A stretch of DNA of 64,000 nucleotides from Sandaracinobacteroides saxicola (lineage in GTDB: Bacteria; Pseudomonadota; Alphaproteobacteria; Sphingomonadales; Sphingomonadaceae). Below the pieces are notes generated by a model. It saw only the letters and a list, made by a program, of their open reading frames with translations. It had not been told where the DNA came from and did no database searches. Every line of letters starts with the position of its first letter. Position 1 is the stretch's first letter. The stretch spans positions 2,418,001-2,482,000 of the forward strand of contig NZ_CP059851.1 of NCBI RefSeq assembly GCF_014117445.1, read 5' to 3'. Of this stretch, positions 18,305-28,458 are shown piece by piece. The position numbers and the translations under genes were made by a program.

Positions 18305-18595
18305 TCACTGCGGCGGCGGCGCGCTTACCGTACCGTCGGGCAACACCGTCACTGTCGCCTGACGACCATTGCGGCTGGCCTTTCCTTCCCAGCTGCCGTC
18401 GGCCTTGCGCGTCATCTCCTGGATGTCGGCATAGCCGGCACCTTCCAGCGCCTTGCGTGCCGTGGTCGCGTCGATGCCCGCCCCGGTGGTCGCGGCGGGC
18501 GGCGCGGGTGGTGCCGCCGGTTCATTCTGCATGGTCTGCGCGCTGGCGGCGGTGGCCAGCAGTGCAGCCGCAATGGCAAGGGTCATTCTCATCAT
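18305..18595 (-). CDS. Small exported PepSY-like protein
   Basis: The 96-residue product has a signal peptide (MMRMTLAIAAALLATAASAQ), an Ala/Pro linker and a short domain: ATTARKALEGAGYADIQEMTRKADGSWEGKA, then RQATVTVLPDGTV. This helix-strand-strand pattern is that of PepSY-like periplasmic domains, thought to bind or inhibit peptidases or act as sensors. The start has GGGAGA six bases upstream. It is convergent with parC and divergent from the DUF418 gene. Confidence 0.65.
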   Translation of the reverse strand: MMRMTLAIAAALLATAASAQTMQNEPAAPPAPPAATTGAGIDATTARKALEGAGYADIQEMTRKADGSWEGKASRNGRQATVTVLPDGTVSAPPPQ

Positions 18596-18772
18596 CTGTC
18601 TCCCAAGGGGCGGAACAGCGTCCCGCCAGGCAAAGCCCCCCTGCTGCAACGCGACATGCGGCTTTCGCTCCCCACCGTCCACGTCCGATGGGATGGGCCG
18701 ATTGTCCAACAGGACGGGCGGAGTGGGGCGGCAACCTTGTCACGCCTGATCCGTTGCAGCAGCATCCAGCCC

Positions 18773-19993
18773 ATGACCGCCGATCGCATCACCACCATCG
18801 ACACCGTCCGCGGCTTCGCCGTGCTGGGCATCCTGCTGATGAACATCGCCAGCCTGGGGCTGCCATCCGACGCCTATGTCAATCCTGCGCTCGCCGGCGG
18901 CAGCACCGGCGCCGACCTGTGGGTATGGGTCGGAAACTGGCTGCTGGTGGATGGCCGGATGCGGGCGCTGTTCACTCTGCTGTTCGGCGCGTCGCTGCTG
19001 CTGGTGGCGGAACGCGCGGGCGACGCCGGCCTCGGCACCACCTGGCGGCGGCTGTTCTGGCTGTTCGTCATCGGCATGATCCACGCCTGGTTGATCTGGT
19101 ACGGCGACATATTGGTGACCTATGCGCTGGCCGGCGTGATCGCCTTCCTGCTGCGCAACCGGTCGGTGCGTTTTCAGGCCGGCGCGGGCTGCGTGATCCT
19201 GCTGGCGCTGATGCTCTACGGCTTCAGCGGCTGGTGGTGGTTCGGACAGCAGGCGGCAGTCCTGGCCAGCCCGGCGGCAAGCGCCGACGCGCTGGCAGGC
19301 GCGCGCGAGCAACTCGCCGCCATCACCGTCTCGCCCGATGATGTCGCACGGGAGATCGCCGGCTATCGCGGCGGTTTCGCCGCCGTCTTCGAAACGCGGG
19401 CACCGACCACGCTATGGTTCCAGACCTATCTGCTGCCCACCTTCACCCTGTGGGAGGCTGTCGCGCTGATGCTGATCGGCATGGCCCTGTTCCGCCGCGG
19501 CTTCTTCAGCGGCGCCTGGTCCGCCGCCAGCTACGGCCGTCTGTTCTGGCTGCTGCCGCTCGGGGTGGCGGCAACCGCGCCCACCGCCTGGTGGCTGGTG
19601 CGCACCGGCTGGGACCCGGTGGTACAGCTCGCCGCCGATGCGCTTCGGCTGCCGGTGCAGGTGGGGATGGCGTTCGGCTATGTCGCGCTGGTGGTGCGGC
19701 TGGTGCAGACCGGCACGCTGCCCGGCCTGATGGCGCGGCTGGCGGCGTGCGGCCGCACGGCGCTCAGCAACTATCTCGGCGCCAGCATCCTGACCACGAC
19801 GCTGTTCTACGGCTATGGCTTCGGTCGCTTTGCCCACTATGGCCGGGCGGAGCTGCTGCTCGTGGTGGCAGCCGTCTGGGCGTTGCAATTGTGGCTGTCA
19901 CCGCTCTGGCTGCGCCATTTCCGCCACGGCCCGGCAGAATGGCTGTGGCGCTCGCTCACGCGAATGCAGCGGGTGCCGATGCGGAACGGATGA
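18773..19993 (+). CDS. DUF418 family membrane protein
   Basis: A 406-residue polytopic inner-membrane protein with about ten hydrophobic segments. It starts RITTIDTVRGFAVLGILLMNI, the family signature, continues through LLFGASLLLV and the WLIWYGDILVTYAL segment, and ends in the DUF418 domain with GRTALSNYLGASILTTTLFYGYGFG. These proteins (YeiB-like) are related to acyltransferase-3 type membrane proteins and have no settled function. The ATG before TADRITT is chosen by family alignment; the open frame reaches further upstream but is not conserved-looking. Confidence 0.88.
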   Translation: MTADRITTIDTVRGFAVLGILLMNIASLGLPSDAYVNPALAGGSTGADLWVWVGNWLLVDGRMRALFTLLFGASLLLVAERAGDAGLGTTWRRLFWLFVIGMIHAWLIWYGDILVTYALAGVIAFLLRNRSVRFQAGAGCVILLALMLYGFSGWWWFGQQAAVLASPAASADALAGAREQLAAITVSPDDVAREIAGYRGGFAAVFETRAPTTLWFQTYLLPTFTLWEAVALMLIGMALFRRGFFSGAWSAASYGRLFWLLPLGVAATAPTAWWLVRTGWDPVVQLAADALRLPVQVGMAFGYVALVVRLVQTGTLPGLMARLAACGRTALSNYLGASILTTTLFYGYGFGRFAHYGRAELLLVVAAVWALQLWLSPLWLRHFRHGPAEWLWRSLTRMQRVPMRNG

Positions 19994-20023
19994 CGGCCGC
20001 CGCGAAACCTCCGCGGCGGCCGT
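19993..20023. terminator. Bidirectional hairpin between DUF418 and PEPxxWA-CTERM genes
   Basis: A perfect 12-bp GC-rich stem (ACGGCCGCCGCG / CGCGGCGGCCGT, 7-nt loop) fills the 45-bp space between two convergent stops. Neither side has a strong U tail, but position and strength suggest termination in both directions. Confidence 0.65.
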
Positions 20024-20038
20024 CCGCTTGTCCCGCGA

Positions 20039-20803
20039 TCAGGCCGCCAACGCGGCGCGGCGGCGCAGGGTGCCGCCCACCAGGCCGAAGCCCATGATCA
20101 TCATCGCCCAGGTGGCGGGTTCCGGCACCGCGGCGGTCGCCACCGTCACGCGGCCGATCAGCTGCGCGGTGTTGACCTGCTGTTCGGTGGTGGAGAAACC
20201 GCCGGCGGGCGATCCCCCCAGCGAGAAGCCCAGCACGTCGAGCGTGTAGGTATCGAGGCCGATCATGAAGGTGTCGGAGGTGCCGGCGAAGCTGGCCGTC
20301 ACATGGTCGGCGCAGCCGTTGATGTTGATGCCCTGGCCATTGGCGCCGCCATAGGGGCAGGGATCCAGGCTGTTGGTGGTTTCATCGTGCAGGAATTTGA
20401 AGATGAAGCTCTTCGCACCCACCCCCGTGCCATCAACATCGACATCCGCGGTCAGCTTCAAGAAGACCGACGCGGCGGACGGCGGGAAGACCGGCAGGTT
20501 GACATGCTGGAAATCGCCCAGGACCAGATCGGGTGACGCGCCCGGCACCGTCAGGCTGGTGACCACCGTTCCGGCGGCGACATAGTTATAGCCGCTCTGA
20601 CCGAAACCGGAATCACCGCCCCAGCGCACCGACGGGTTGATGGTCCCGTTGTTGGTGAACACGGTGATCGGATTGCCGTCAGTCAACGTGCCGTTGAACC
20701 AGGTGCCGGTCAGGTTGGAGAAGGTCACGATCGCGGCGTCGGCGGTGGATGCGGCAAACGCAACAGCCGAGACAAGCGCGAAACGCGCAACATTTTTGAG
20801 CAT
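20039..20803 (-). CDS. PEPxxWA-CTERM protein with choice-of-anchor K-like domain
   Basis: A 254-residue exported protein. The signal peptide MLKNVARFALVSAVAFAASTADA precedes a beta-sandwich body with GTWFNGTLTDGN, VRWGGDSGFGQSGYNYVAAG and DFQHVNLPVF, the pattern called choice-of-anchor K. The C-terminal sorting signal is VPEPATWAMMIMGFGLVGGTLRRR. This is the second exosortase-type substrate in the window, and the exosortase itself is not here. Two Cys in the body (DPCPYGG, NGCAD) may form a disulfide. The start is the ATG that creates the signal peptide; the frame is open further upstream without one. Confidence 0.87.
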   Translation of the reverse strand: MLKNVARFALVSAVAFAASTADAAIVTFSNLTGTWFNGTLTDGNPITVFTNNGTINPSVRWGGDSGFGQSGYNYVAAGTVVTSLTVPGASPDLVLGDFQHVNLPVFPPSAASVFLKLTADVDVDGTGVGAKSFIFKFLHDETTNSLDPCPYGGANGQGININGCADHVTASFAGTSDTFMIGLDTYTLDVLGFSLGGSPAGGFSTTEQQVNTAQLIGRVTVATAAVPEPATWAMMIMGFGLVGGTLRRRAALAA

Positions 20804-20945
20804 GAATGGGTCCCCATATATGTTTTCCCGCGCGATTCGGCGGTAAGAAATTTTACACACGTTATATGCCAAAACAATTCCCGAATGCGCATCGGGCCAT
20901 TCATAATTTTTACAGGTGAGACGCGTTATTGGATGAGAGGAAGGC

Positions 20946-21263
20946 TCATGCGGCGTGGGGCACGATGCGATCAAGCTCGCCATTCAGCGCACGGCGAGCC
21001 AACGTCAACTCATATTGATCGCGCATGCGCAGGAAAAAGCCCGCCGACATGCCGAAATAACGCCCAAGCCTCAGATCAAGCTCCGCCTCGATCCGTTTTT
21101 TCCCCGCGACAACCGGTTCTACCTGCTCGACCGGCAGATTGATGGCATTTGCCAAAGCCTCTATCGTCAACCCCAACGGCGCGATGAACTCCGCCCGCAA
21201 CATCTCACCAGGATGTTCCAGTGCGATATGCTGATCAGTGGTAGTCGACAATTTCGACATCAT
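20946..21263 (-). CDS. higA: HigA family antitoxin (addiction-module antidote)
   Basis: The 105-residue product fits the HigA/VapI antidote family: HPGEMLRAEFIAPLGLTIEALANAINLPVEQVEPVVAGKKRIEAELDLRLGRYFGMSAGFFLRMRDQYEL. This is a Xre helix-turn-helix followed by the usual FGxSxxFF and QY-L segments. It should bind HigB and repress the module. ATGATG at 21263 lies inside the toxin gene (29-bp overlap), giving coupled translation. It is the last gene of a three-gene minus-strand module. Confidence 0.9.
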   Translation of the reverse strand: MMSKLSTTTDQHIALEHPGEMLRAEFIAPLGLTIEALANAINLPVEQVEPVVAGKKRIEAELDLRLGRYFGMSAGFFLRMRDQYELTLARRALNGELDRIVPHAA

Positions 21264-21516
21264 GCACGTGCCCGTCTTTCCAAACAAAGCATATACGCCA
21301 TTGCATCGAAATTGAAATAGAGTGCTGTCCGTCGCGATCGCCGCTCAGCGCGTGTAGCCGATTGCCGGGGGGATTGCGCAGGTCGTCGAGTGTCTCTGCT
21401 GCGTGCAGCATGGCGAGCTTTGTGAAAGCGCGGGTCTGGAGGTTAGGGGGAAGCGAACGCGCCAACTTGCCCTCAAAAATGCTTCGGGCGGCACGGTCTT
21501 TGAAGCTGCTAATCAT
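21235..21516 (-). CDS. higB: HigB family toxin (RelE superfamily)
   Basis: The 93-residue product begins MISSFKDRAARSIFEGK and continues LPPNLQTRAFTKLAMLHAAETLDDLRNPPGNRLHALSGDRDGQHSISISMQWRICFVWKDGHVHDVEIVDYH. This is the classic short HigB/RelE fold, with the conserved LxxLxGxRxGxxSIRIxxQWRICF pattern (here SISISMQWRICF). It is a ribosome-associated mRNA endonuclease by family. Active-site details vary, but the His and Asp near the C terminus are present. It sits 8 bp after an unknown gene and overlaps higA. Confidence 0.92.
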   Translation of the reverse strand: MISSFKDRAARSIFEGKLARSLPPNLQTRAFTKLAMLHAAETLDDLRNPPGNRLHALSGDRDGQHSISISMQWRICFVWKDGHVHDVEIVDYH

Positions 21517-21524
21517 CCTGCCGC

Positions 21525-22082
21525 TCAGCCGGCAGCAAGCGCAAGAATTACGTTAGCAACCCGCTTCGCCTCCGAAGGCGTGAAATCGAACGGCACCGGC
21601 CCAACCTGAATAATCAGGTTGTCGCGCACTTGAATCGGCACAATCGACCCCATTGGGACAGGCGACCCAACAGTAGCAGATTCCTCCGCAACAAAGGGTC
21701 GTTGGGTTTTGATACGAGCGCCTTTACCCTTATCGCCAGATTTTTCGACAACATCCGACATATGGTTGCGGGAGCGTCCAGATGGGCGAAAACCGATCGG
21801 ATTTGCCCGATACGCCTTGAAGTCGGCAAGCGCACTTTCCAACCTGCTCCGATATGTCCGCAAACTGTCAGGGGTGTAATTCTTGCCCAGCTTGTTGGTG
21901 AAACGCATCATGGCGTGCTCAACGTCAAGCTTCGTGACGTCCACCAAATCCTCAGGATCAAGCGCTCCGAGCACCTTGTTCGCTGTCGCCTTGCGCGCTT
22001 GCGCCGTATTCGCCGGGAGCAACCCCTTTTCCGCAACCCACGCGAGGAATGCCACGAAATCGCCCTTTGTCACACCATTCAT
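21525..22082 (-). CDS. Unknown protein, first gene of the higBA module
   Basis: A 185-residue protein I do not recognise as a named family. Residues 1-95 are helical (VTKGDFVAFLAWVAEKG, then NYTPDSLRTYRSRLESAL) and look like a SAM-like core-binding domain of tyrosine recombinases, without the catalytic part. A Lys/Arg-rich linker follows, then a separate small C-terminal unit: IVPIQVRDNLIIQVGPVPFDFTPSEAKRVANVILAL. It is preceded by AGGGGA and a TTGACA promoter and sits 8 bp before higB, so it is probably co-expressed with the toxin-antitoxin pair. A DNA-binding or third-component role is inference. Confidence 0.7.
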   Translation of the reverse strand: MNGVTKGDFVAFLAWVAEKGLLPANTAQARKATANKVLGALDPEDLVDVTKLDVEHAMMRFTNKLGKNYTPDSLRTYRSRLESALADFKAYRANPIGFRPSGRSRNHMSDVVEKSGDKGKGARIKTQRPFVAEESATVGSPVPMGSIVPIQVRDNLIIQVGPVPFDFTPSEAKRVANVILALAAG

Positions 22083-22107
22083 CGATCATCCCCTACGAGA
22101 TGTTCGA

Positions 22108-22136
22108 AAGATGGCGTCAATGTCACATTTTGTCAA
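22108..22136 (-). promoter_or_regulatory. Candidate promoter of the three-gene higBA module
   Basis: On the minus strand TTGACA (perfect -35) is followed 17 bp later by CATCTT (weak -10), ending 25 bp before the start codon at 22082. The spacer holds AATGTGACATT, a near palindrome that could be the antitoxin operator. Confidence 0.45.
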
Positions 22137-22158
22137 ACAGACATGTTAGCCATCACCC

Positions 22159-24336
<2,178 letters not shown>

Positions 24337-24451
24337 GCCCACATTATGCGCGGCGGTCGCGCTTTGTTCCACTCACCTTTTGTCGCCTCCATCCAATCCA
24401 CCTGACCGGGGCCGGGCTATCAGACCCGCTGTTCTCGTTGCGGAGCATATC

Positions 24452-24949
24452 ATGACCCCATCCCTCTTTCGTCTTTTCGTCGGCCTGGCGCTGCTCGGCG
24501 GCACCACCGCCCTGCTGTCGGCCGCGCCGGACCTGCGCCCGGGCGAGTGGGAAGTGACCATGCAAAACCAGTTCCAGAAAATGCCCGAAGGCATGCCGCC
24601 CGAAGTGGCGAAGATGATGGCCAGCCAGGCGGGCAAGGGCCGCACGATGCGCTATTGCATTACCGCCGAGGAACTGCGGCGCGATCCCGCGGCCTGGGCG
24701 GGCAAGGACGCCAATTGCACCGTCAGCAACTACCGCATGTCCGCCGGCACCATGACCATGGACCGCGTCTGCCGCCATGACGGGGAAACGACCGCCACCT
24801 CGATGCGCGGCAGCTATACGCCGACCAGCTATGCCATGTCGGGCGCGATCAACCACAGGGGATCGAAGCGCGGTTCCGGCGACATGGCGATGACGCTGAA
24901 GATGCAGGGCCGCTGGGTCGCCGCCACCTGCTCGGCAAAGGCACGCTGA
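24452..24949 (+). CDS. DUF3617 family exported protein
   Basis: The 165-residue product has a signal peptide ending near LLSAA, then DLRPGEWEVTMQNQF, the opening typical of DUF3617, and a Met-rich segment (MPEGMPPEVAKMMASQAGKG). Paired cysteines are RYCITAEEL, NCTVSNYRM, VCRHDGE and ATCSAKAR, matching the family's disulfide pattern. DUF3617 proteins are periplasmic and of unknown function, common in sphingomonads. A GGAG lies seven bases before the ATG. It is divergent from uvrB. Confidence 0.82.
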   Translation: MTPSLFRLFVGLALLGGTTALLSAAPDLRPGEWEVTMQNQFQKMPEGMPPEVAKMMASQAGKGRTMRYCITAEELRRDPAAWAGKDANCTVSNYRMSAGTMTMDRVCRHDGETTATSMRGSYTPTSYAMSGAINHRGSKRGSGDMAMTLKMQGRWVAATCSAKAR

Positions 24950-25028
24950 AGCCATCGGATCAGGATTCGCTCGCCGCCGCGACAAGCTGTGACTGTCCAT
25001 GCGCCCCGCGCGGCGCTATAGCCGCGCC

Positions 25029-25544
25029 ATGAGCCTCTGGACCGGCCTTCTCCTATTGCTGCTGACCATCCTCGTGATGGAAATCGTCGCCTATGTCAGC
25101 CACCGCTGGGTCATGCACGGCTTCCTGTGGAGCCTGCACAAATCGCACCACGAACCCCGCCATGGCCTGTTCGAGAAGAATGACTGGTTCGCCGTGATGG
25201 GCGCCGTCCCCTCGATCATCATGATCCTGCTCGGCACTCTCCCCGGCTTCTGGGACGGCTGGCTGTACATCGGCCTCGGCACCACCGCCTACGGCGCCAT
25301 CTATTTTGGCTTCCACGACATCATCGTCCACCGCCGCATCGAAACCGGCTATGTCCCCCGCTCCGCCTACATGAAACGCATCGTCCAGGCGCACCGGCTG
25401 CACCACGCCGTCGCCTCCAAACATGGCACGGTCAGCTTCGGCTTCATCTGGGCGCCGCCGGTGCGGGAGCTGCTCGCGGAACTGGAATCCAACCGCTCCG
25501 CCGTGCTGCGCACCAACGACAGCCAGCTCGCCCGCGCCGACTAG
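25029..25544 (+). CDS. crtZ: Beta-carotene hydroxylase CrtZ
   Basis: A 171-residue membrane di-iron hydroxylase that converts beta-carotene to zeaxanthin via cryptoxanthin at C3/C3'. All four histidine clusters of the fatty acid hydroxylase superfamily are visible: HRWVMH (25-30), HKSHH (37-41), HDIIVH and HRLHH, separated by hydrophobic helices. Its length is normal for bacterial CrtZ. Sphingomonads use this step to make nostoxanthin and zeaxanthin pigments. The other crt genes are elsewhere. Its TAG stop is the first base triplet of a repeat element. Confidence 0.95.
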   Translation: MSLWTGLLLLLLTILVMEIVAYVSHRWVMHGFLWSLHKSHHEPRHGLFEKNDWFAVMGAVPSIIMILLGTLPGFWDGWLYIGLGTTAYGAIYFGFHDIIVHRRIETGYVPRSAYMKRIVQAHRLHHAVASKHGTVSFGFIWAPPVRELLAELESNRSAVLRTNDSQLARAD

Positions 25545-25646
25545 AGCGAGTCTCGATCTGACTGCGTCAGATCGGCCGCTCTAACTTATTGTTTTGCCGC
25601 ATGGGTTTCCGATGCTGGTGATTCCACCAGATCGGAACATGCTCTA
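25542..25646. repeat. Composite palindromic repeat filling a convergent intergenic space
   Basis: Two units abut. Unit one (25543-25582) is AGAGCG...CGCTCT with an inner perfect hairpin GATCTGAC-TGC-GTCAGATC. Unit two (25591-25645) on the minus strand reads AGAGCATGTTCCGATCTGG and onward, and is about 85% identical to 41875-41928. The TAG stops of both flanking genes lie within TAGAGC element ends, so the whole gap is repeat material. AGAGC-bounded palindromic elements are common between alphaproteobacterial genes. Confidence 0.75.
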
Positions 25647-26948
25647 AACCGACCGCAGTGCCGCCTCCAGCCGGTCGAACAGCAGGTCGATCTCGGCATC
25701 GCCGATCACCAGCGGCGGGCAGATCGCCACCGTGTCCACCACCGCGCGCACGATCAGCCCCTCCCACAACGCCGCCGCCTGCACCCGTGCCGCATCGGCC
25801 GCGTCGGCCATCTCCACCCCGCCGATCAGGCCGATGCCCCGCGCCTCCCGCACGCCGGGCACCTGGTTCAGCGCCGCCAGCCGCCGCTGGAAGCGCGGCG
25901 CCTTTGCCGCCGCCGCACCAACGATGTCCCGCTCGCGATAGAGGGCCAGCGTCTCCCGCGCCACCGCACAGGCCACCGGATGCCCGCCATAGGTGAAACC
26001 ATGGCCGAAACTGCCGCGCCGGCCCGACTCTTCCGCCACTGTCGCGTAAATCGCCTCGCTGACCATCAGGGCCGACAGCGGTTGATAGCCGCTGGTCAGC
26101 TGTTTCGCGCACACCAGCATGTCCGGCACCATGTCAAAGGTTTCGCACCCCCACATCCGGCCCGTGCGACCGAACCCGGTGATCACCTCGTCGGCGATCA
26201 ACAGGATGCCGTGGCGCCGCAGGATTGGCTGGATCGCCGCGAAGTAACCCGCGGGCGGCAGGATCACACCCCCCGCCCCGATCAGCGGCTCAGCGATCAT
26301 CGCGGCGATCGTCTCCGCGCCCTCCGCCGCGATCACCGCTTCCAGCTCATCCGCCAGCCGCGCCGTGAACGCGGCCTCGCTTTCCCCCGGTCGCGCCTGC
26401 TGTGCCGCGTGCGGCGCGGTCAGGTGGATGGCGAACGGCCGCGGCAGGTCGAAACCGCCATGGATCCCCGGCAACCCGGTCAATGACCCGGCCGCCACCG
26501 TCACACCATGATAGGCGCGCCGCCGCGCCAGGATGCGCTTGCGCCCCGGCTCACTGCGCGCATTCCAGAAATACCAGGCCAGCTTCACCGCGCTGTCCAC
26601 CGCCTCGCTGCCCGAGGTCGCGAAAAAGGCCCGCGTCAGCCCCGCCGGCGCGATCGCCGCCAGGTCCGCGGCCAGCCTGATGCCCGGTTCATGCGCGCGA
26701 TGGCCGAAGCTCTGCTGATAGGGCAGCGTCTCCAGCTGCCGCGTCGCCGCCGCCACCAGCCGCCGCTCCGAATAACCCAGCCCCACGCACCACAGCCCCG
26801 CCATGCCGTCCAGCAGCCGCCGGCCGTCGTCGGTCTCCAGCCACACGCCCTCGCCGCGCGCGATGGTCAATGGCCCGACACTGGCGTGCAGCGCCAGGTT
26901 GGTCTGCGGATGGAAGCTGTGGGCCAGGTCGGCCGCGCGCAGGTCCAT
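25644..26948 (-). CDS. Class III aminotransferase (omega-aminotransferase type)
   Basis: The 434-residue PLP enzyme has GLWCVGLGYSERRLV, FATSGSEAVDSAVKLAWYFWNA, RRRAYHGVTVAAGSLTG, LIADEVITGFGRTGRMWG and CAKQLTSGYQPLSAL with PLP lysine Lys282. A late GSFGHGFTYGGHPVACAVA completes the set. This is the subgroup I signature of aspartate-aminotransferase-family omega-transaminases (beta-alanine, putrescine or other amine:pyruvate enzymes); the amine donor cannot be assigned. Its ATG overlaps the upstream stop (TGATG), so it is translationally coupled to the PLP decarboxylase-like gene. The pair may act on the same amine. Confidence 0.9.
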   Translation of the reverse strand: MDLRAADLAHSFHPQTNLALHASVGPLTIARGEGVWLETDDGRRLLDGMAGLWCVGLGYSERRLVAAATRQLETLPYQQSFGHRAHEPGIRLAADLAAIAPAGLTRAFFATSGSEAVDSAVKLAWYFWNARSEPGRKRILARRRAYHGVTVAAGSLTGLPGIHGGFDLPRPFAIHLTAPHAAQQARPGESEAAFTARLADELEAVIAAEGAETIAAMIAEPLIGAGGVILPPAGYFAAIQPILRRHGILLIADEVITGFGRTGRMWGCETFDMVPDMLVCAKQLTSGYQPLSALMVSEAIYATVAEESGRRGSFGHGFTYGGHPVACAVARETLALYRERDIVGAAAAKAPRFQRRLAALNQVPGVREARGIGLIGGVEMADAADAARVQAAALWEGLIVRAVVDTVAICPPLVIGDAEIDLLFDRLEAALRSV

Positions 26949-28390
26949 CACGCCGCCTTCGGCGACACATAGAGGTCGTTGAAAAATTCCGTCATCACCT
27001 TCGCCGCCACCTCCGGTTGCATGGCATTCAGCATCTCGTTGATCGCCGTCGTGCCCTCCGGCAGCCCCTCGCTCGTCCCCGCCGCCGCCATCAGCTGCCG
27101 GTAGGTCTCGGGCGTGAAGCTGTCGGCGCTCAAACTCCCCAGCAGCGCCTTCATCGGCGCCGGGATCGCCGCCTCGTTGCTGCCGCGGGCCTCCTCGATG
27201 CTGGCCCGCAGGTCCGGCAGGAACCGCTCCACCACATCGATGGTGCTCTGGTCAATCGACAGATGGATATTCTCCCGGCTCCCCATATAGCCCAGTTGCG
27301 GCTGCACGAACCATCCCCGCCGCCGCATCGCATCAACGATGGGAAAGATGCTGAACTCGTCGCTGGTGAACGCCACCAGGCAGGATTCGGGTTCCGCCAT
27401 CAGCCGCACGCCCGGCGTTGCGCGAACGGCATCGGCGATGCGCCGCGTCGCCGCCAGCGTCCGCTCGGCAAAACGCATGTAACCCTCGTCGCCCAGATAG
27501 TTCAGCACCGCCCAGCACGCGGCAAGCGGCCCGCCGGACTTGGTGCTCTGGATGGTGGGGTTGATCACGCTATAGCCCGTCCAAGTCGCCGCGGTGAAAA
27601 TCTGGTGCCGCCGCAGTTCCTTGCTGCGATAGAGGACGACGCTCGCCCCCTTCGCGGCATAGCCATATTTGTGGAAATCCATGCTGATGCTGGTGACGCC
27701 CGGCACCGCGAAATCGAAATCCGTCACCGCCGCACCCAGCCGCCGGAAGTAAGGCAGGATGAAACCGCCGATGCAGCCATCGACATGCAGCAGCACTTGC
27801 CGCTCCAGCGCCAGCGCCCCCAGTTCGGGGATCGGATCGACCACGCCATGCGCATATTGGCAGGCGCTGCCGACGATCAGCGCGGTGCTCTCGTTCATCG
27901 CCGCCGCCATGTCCTCCGCCCGCACCTTGAACGTGTCGGCATCAACCGGCACCAGCCGCATCGGCATGTCGAGATAGTGCGCCGCCTTCTGGAAGCAGGC
28001 ATGCGCCGTCACCGGCAGCACGATCTCCGGCTCGGCGATGCCCCGCACCGCGCGCGCATGGTCGCGCGCGGCTTTCACGGCCAGAATGCAGCTTTCGGTG
28101 CCGCCGCTGGTGAAATTGCCCACGCAATCGGCGTCGCCACGCAGATGGTCCACCGCCATCGCCACGATCTCGGTCTCGAACCGCAGCAGGCTGGGATAGA
28201 CCGTCGGGTCCAGCGCATTTTCCGTCAGGTAACGCATATAGGCGGCCTTCACCACCGCCTCCACGTCCCGCCCGCCTTCATAGACATAGGCAAAGGTGCC
28301 GCCTTCGCGCCACGGCAGGTCATGCACACCATACTCCTCCAGCGCCGCCATGATCTCGGCTTCGCTGCGACCTGTCGCCGGTATCCGCAT
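26948..28390 (-). CDS. PLP-dependent lyase/decarboxylase, sphingosine-1-phosphate-lyase-like
   Basis: A 480-residue group II decarboxylase-fold protein. Visible motifs are NFTSGGTESCILAVKAARDHA, TAHACFQKAAHYL, GSACQYAHGVVDPI, HVDGCIGGFILPY and SMDFHKYGYAAKGASVVLYR (PLP lysine Lys241). WTGYSVINPTIQSTKSGGPLAACWAVLNYLG is the pattern seen in sphingosine-1-phosphate lyases rather than glutamate decarboxylases. Those lyases cleave long-chain base phosphates to an aldehyde and phosphoethanolamine, which would suit a sphingolipid-making bacterium. A soluble amino-acid decarboxylase remains possible, since no N-terminal membrane helix is seen. MRIPATG start with GGAGG six bases upstream. Confidence 0.82.
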   Translation of the reverse strand: MRIPATGRSEAEIMAALEEYGVHDLPWREGGTFAYVYEGGRDVEAVVKAAYMRYLTENALDPTVYPSLLRFETEIVAMAVDHLRGDADCVGNFTSGGTESCILAVKAARDHARAVRGIAEPEIVLPVTAHACFQKAAHYLDMPMRLVPVDADTFKVRAEDMAAAMNESTALIVGSACQYAHGVVDPIPELGALALERQVLLHVDGCIGGFILPYFRRLGAAVTDFDFAVPGVTSISMDFHKYGYAAKGASVVLYRSKELRRHQIFTAATWTGYSVINPTIQSTKSGGPLAACWAVLNYLGDEGYMRFAERTLAATRRIADAVRATPGVRLMAEPESCLVAFTSDEFSIFPIVDAMRRRGWFVQPQLGYMGSRENIHLSIDQSTIDVVERFLPDLRASIEEARGSNEAAIPAPMKALLGSLSADSFTPETYRQLMAAAGTSEGLPEGTTAINEMLNAMQPEVAAKVMTEFFNDLYVSPKAA

Positions 28391-28458
28391 CCTGTCCTCC
28401 CCGTTTGTCACAGCCTGGAATGCGGCGCCGCTTGCGTCAACCGCCCGCCTGCCGCACC

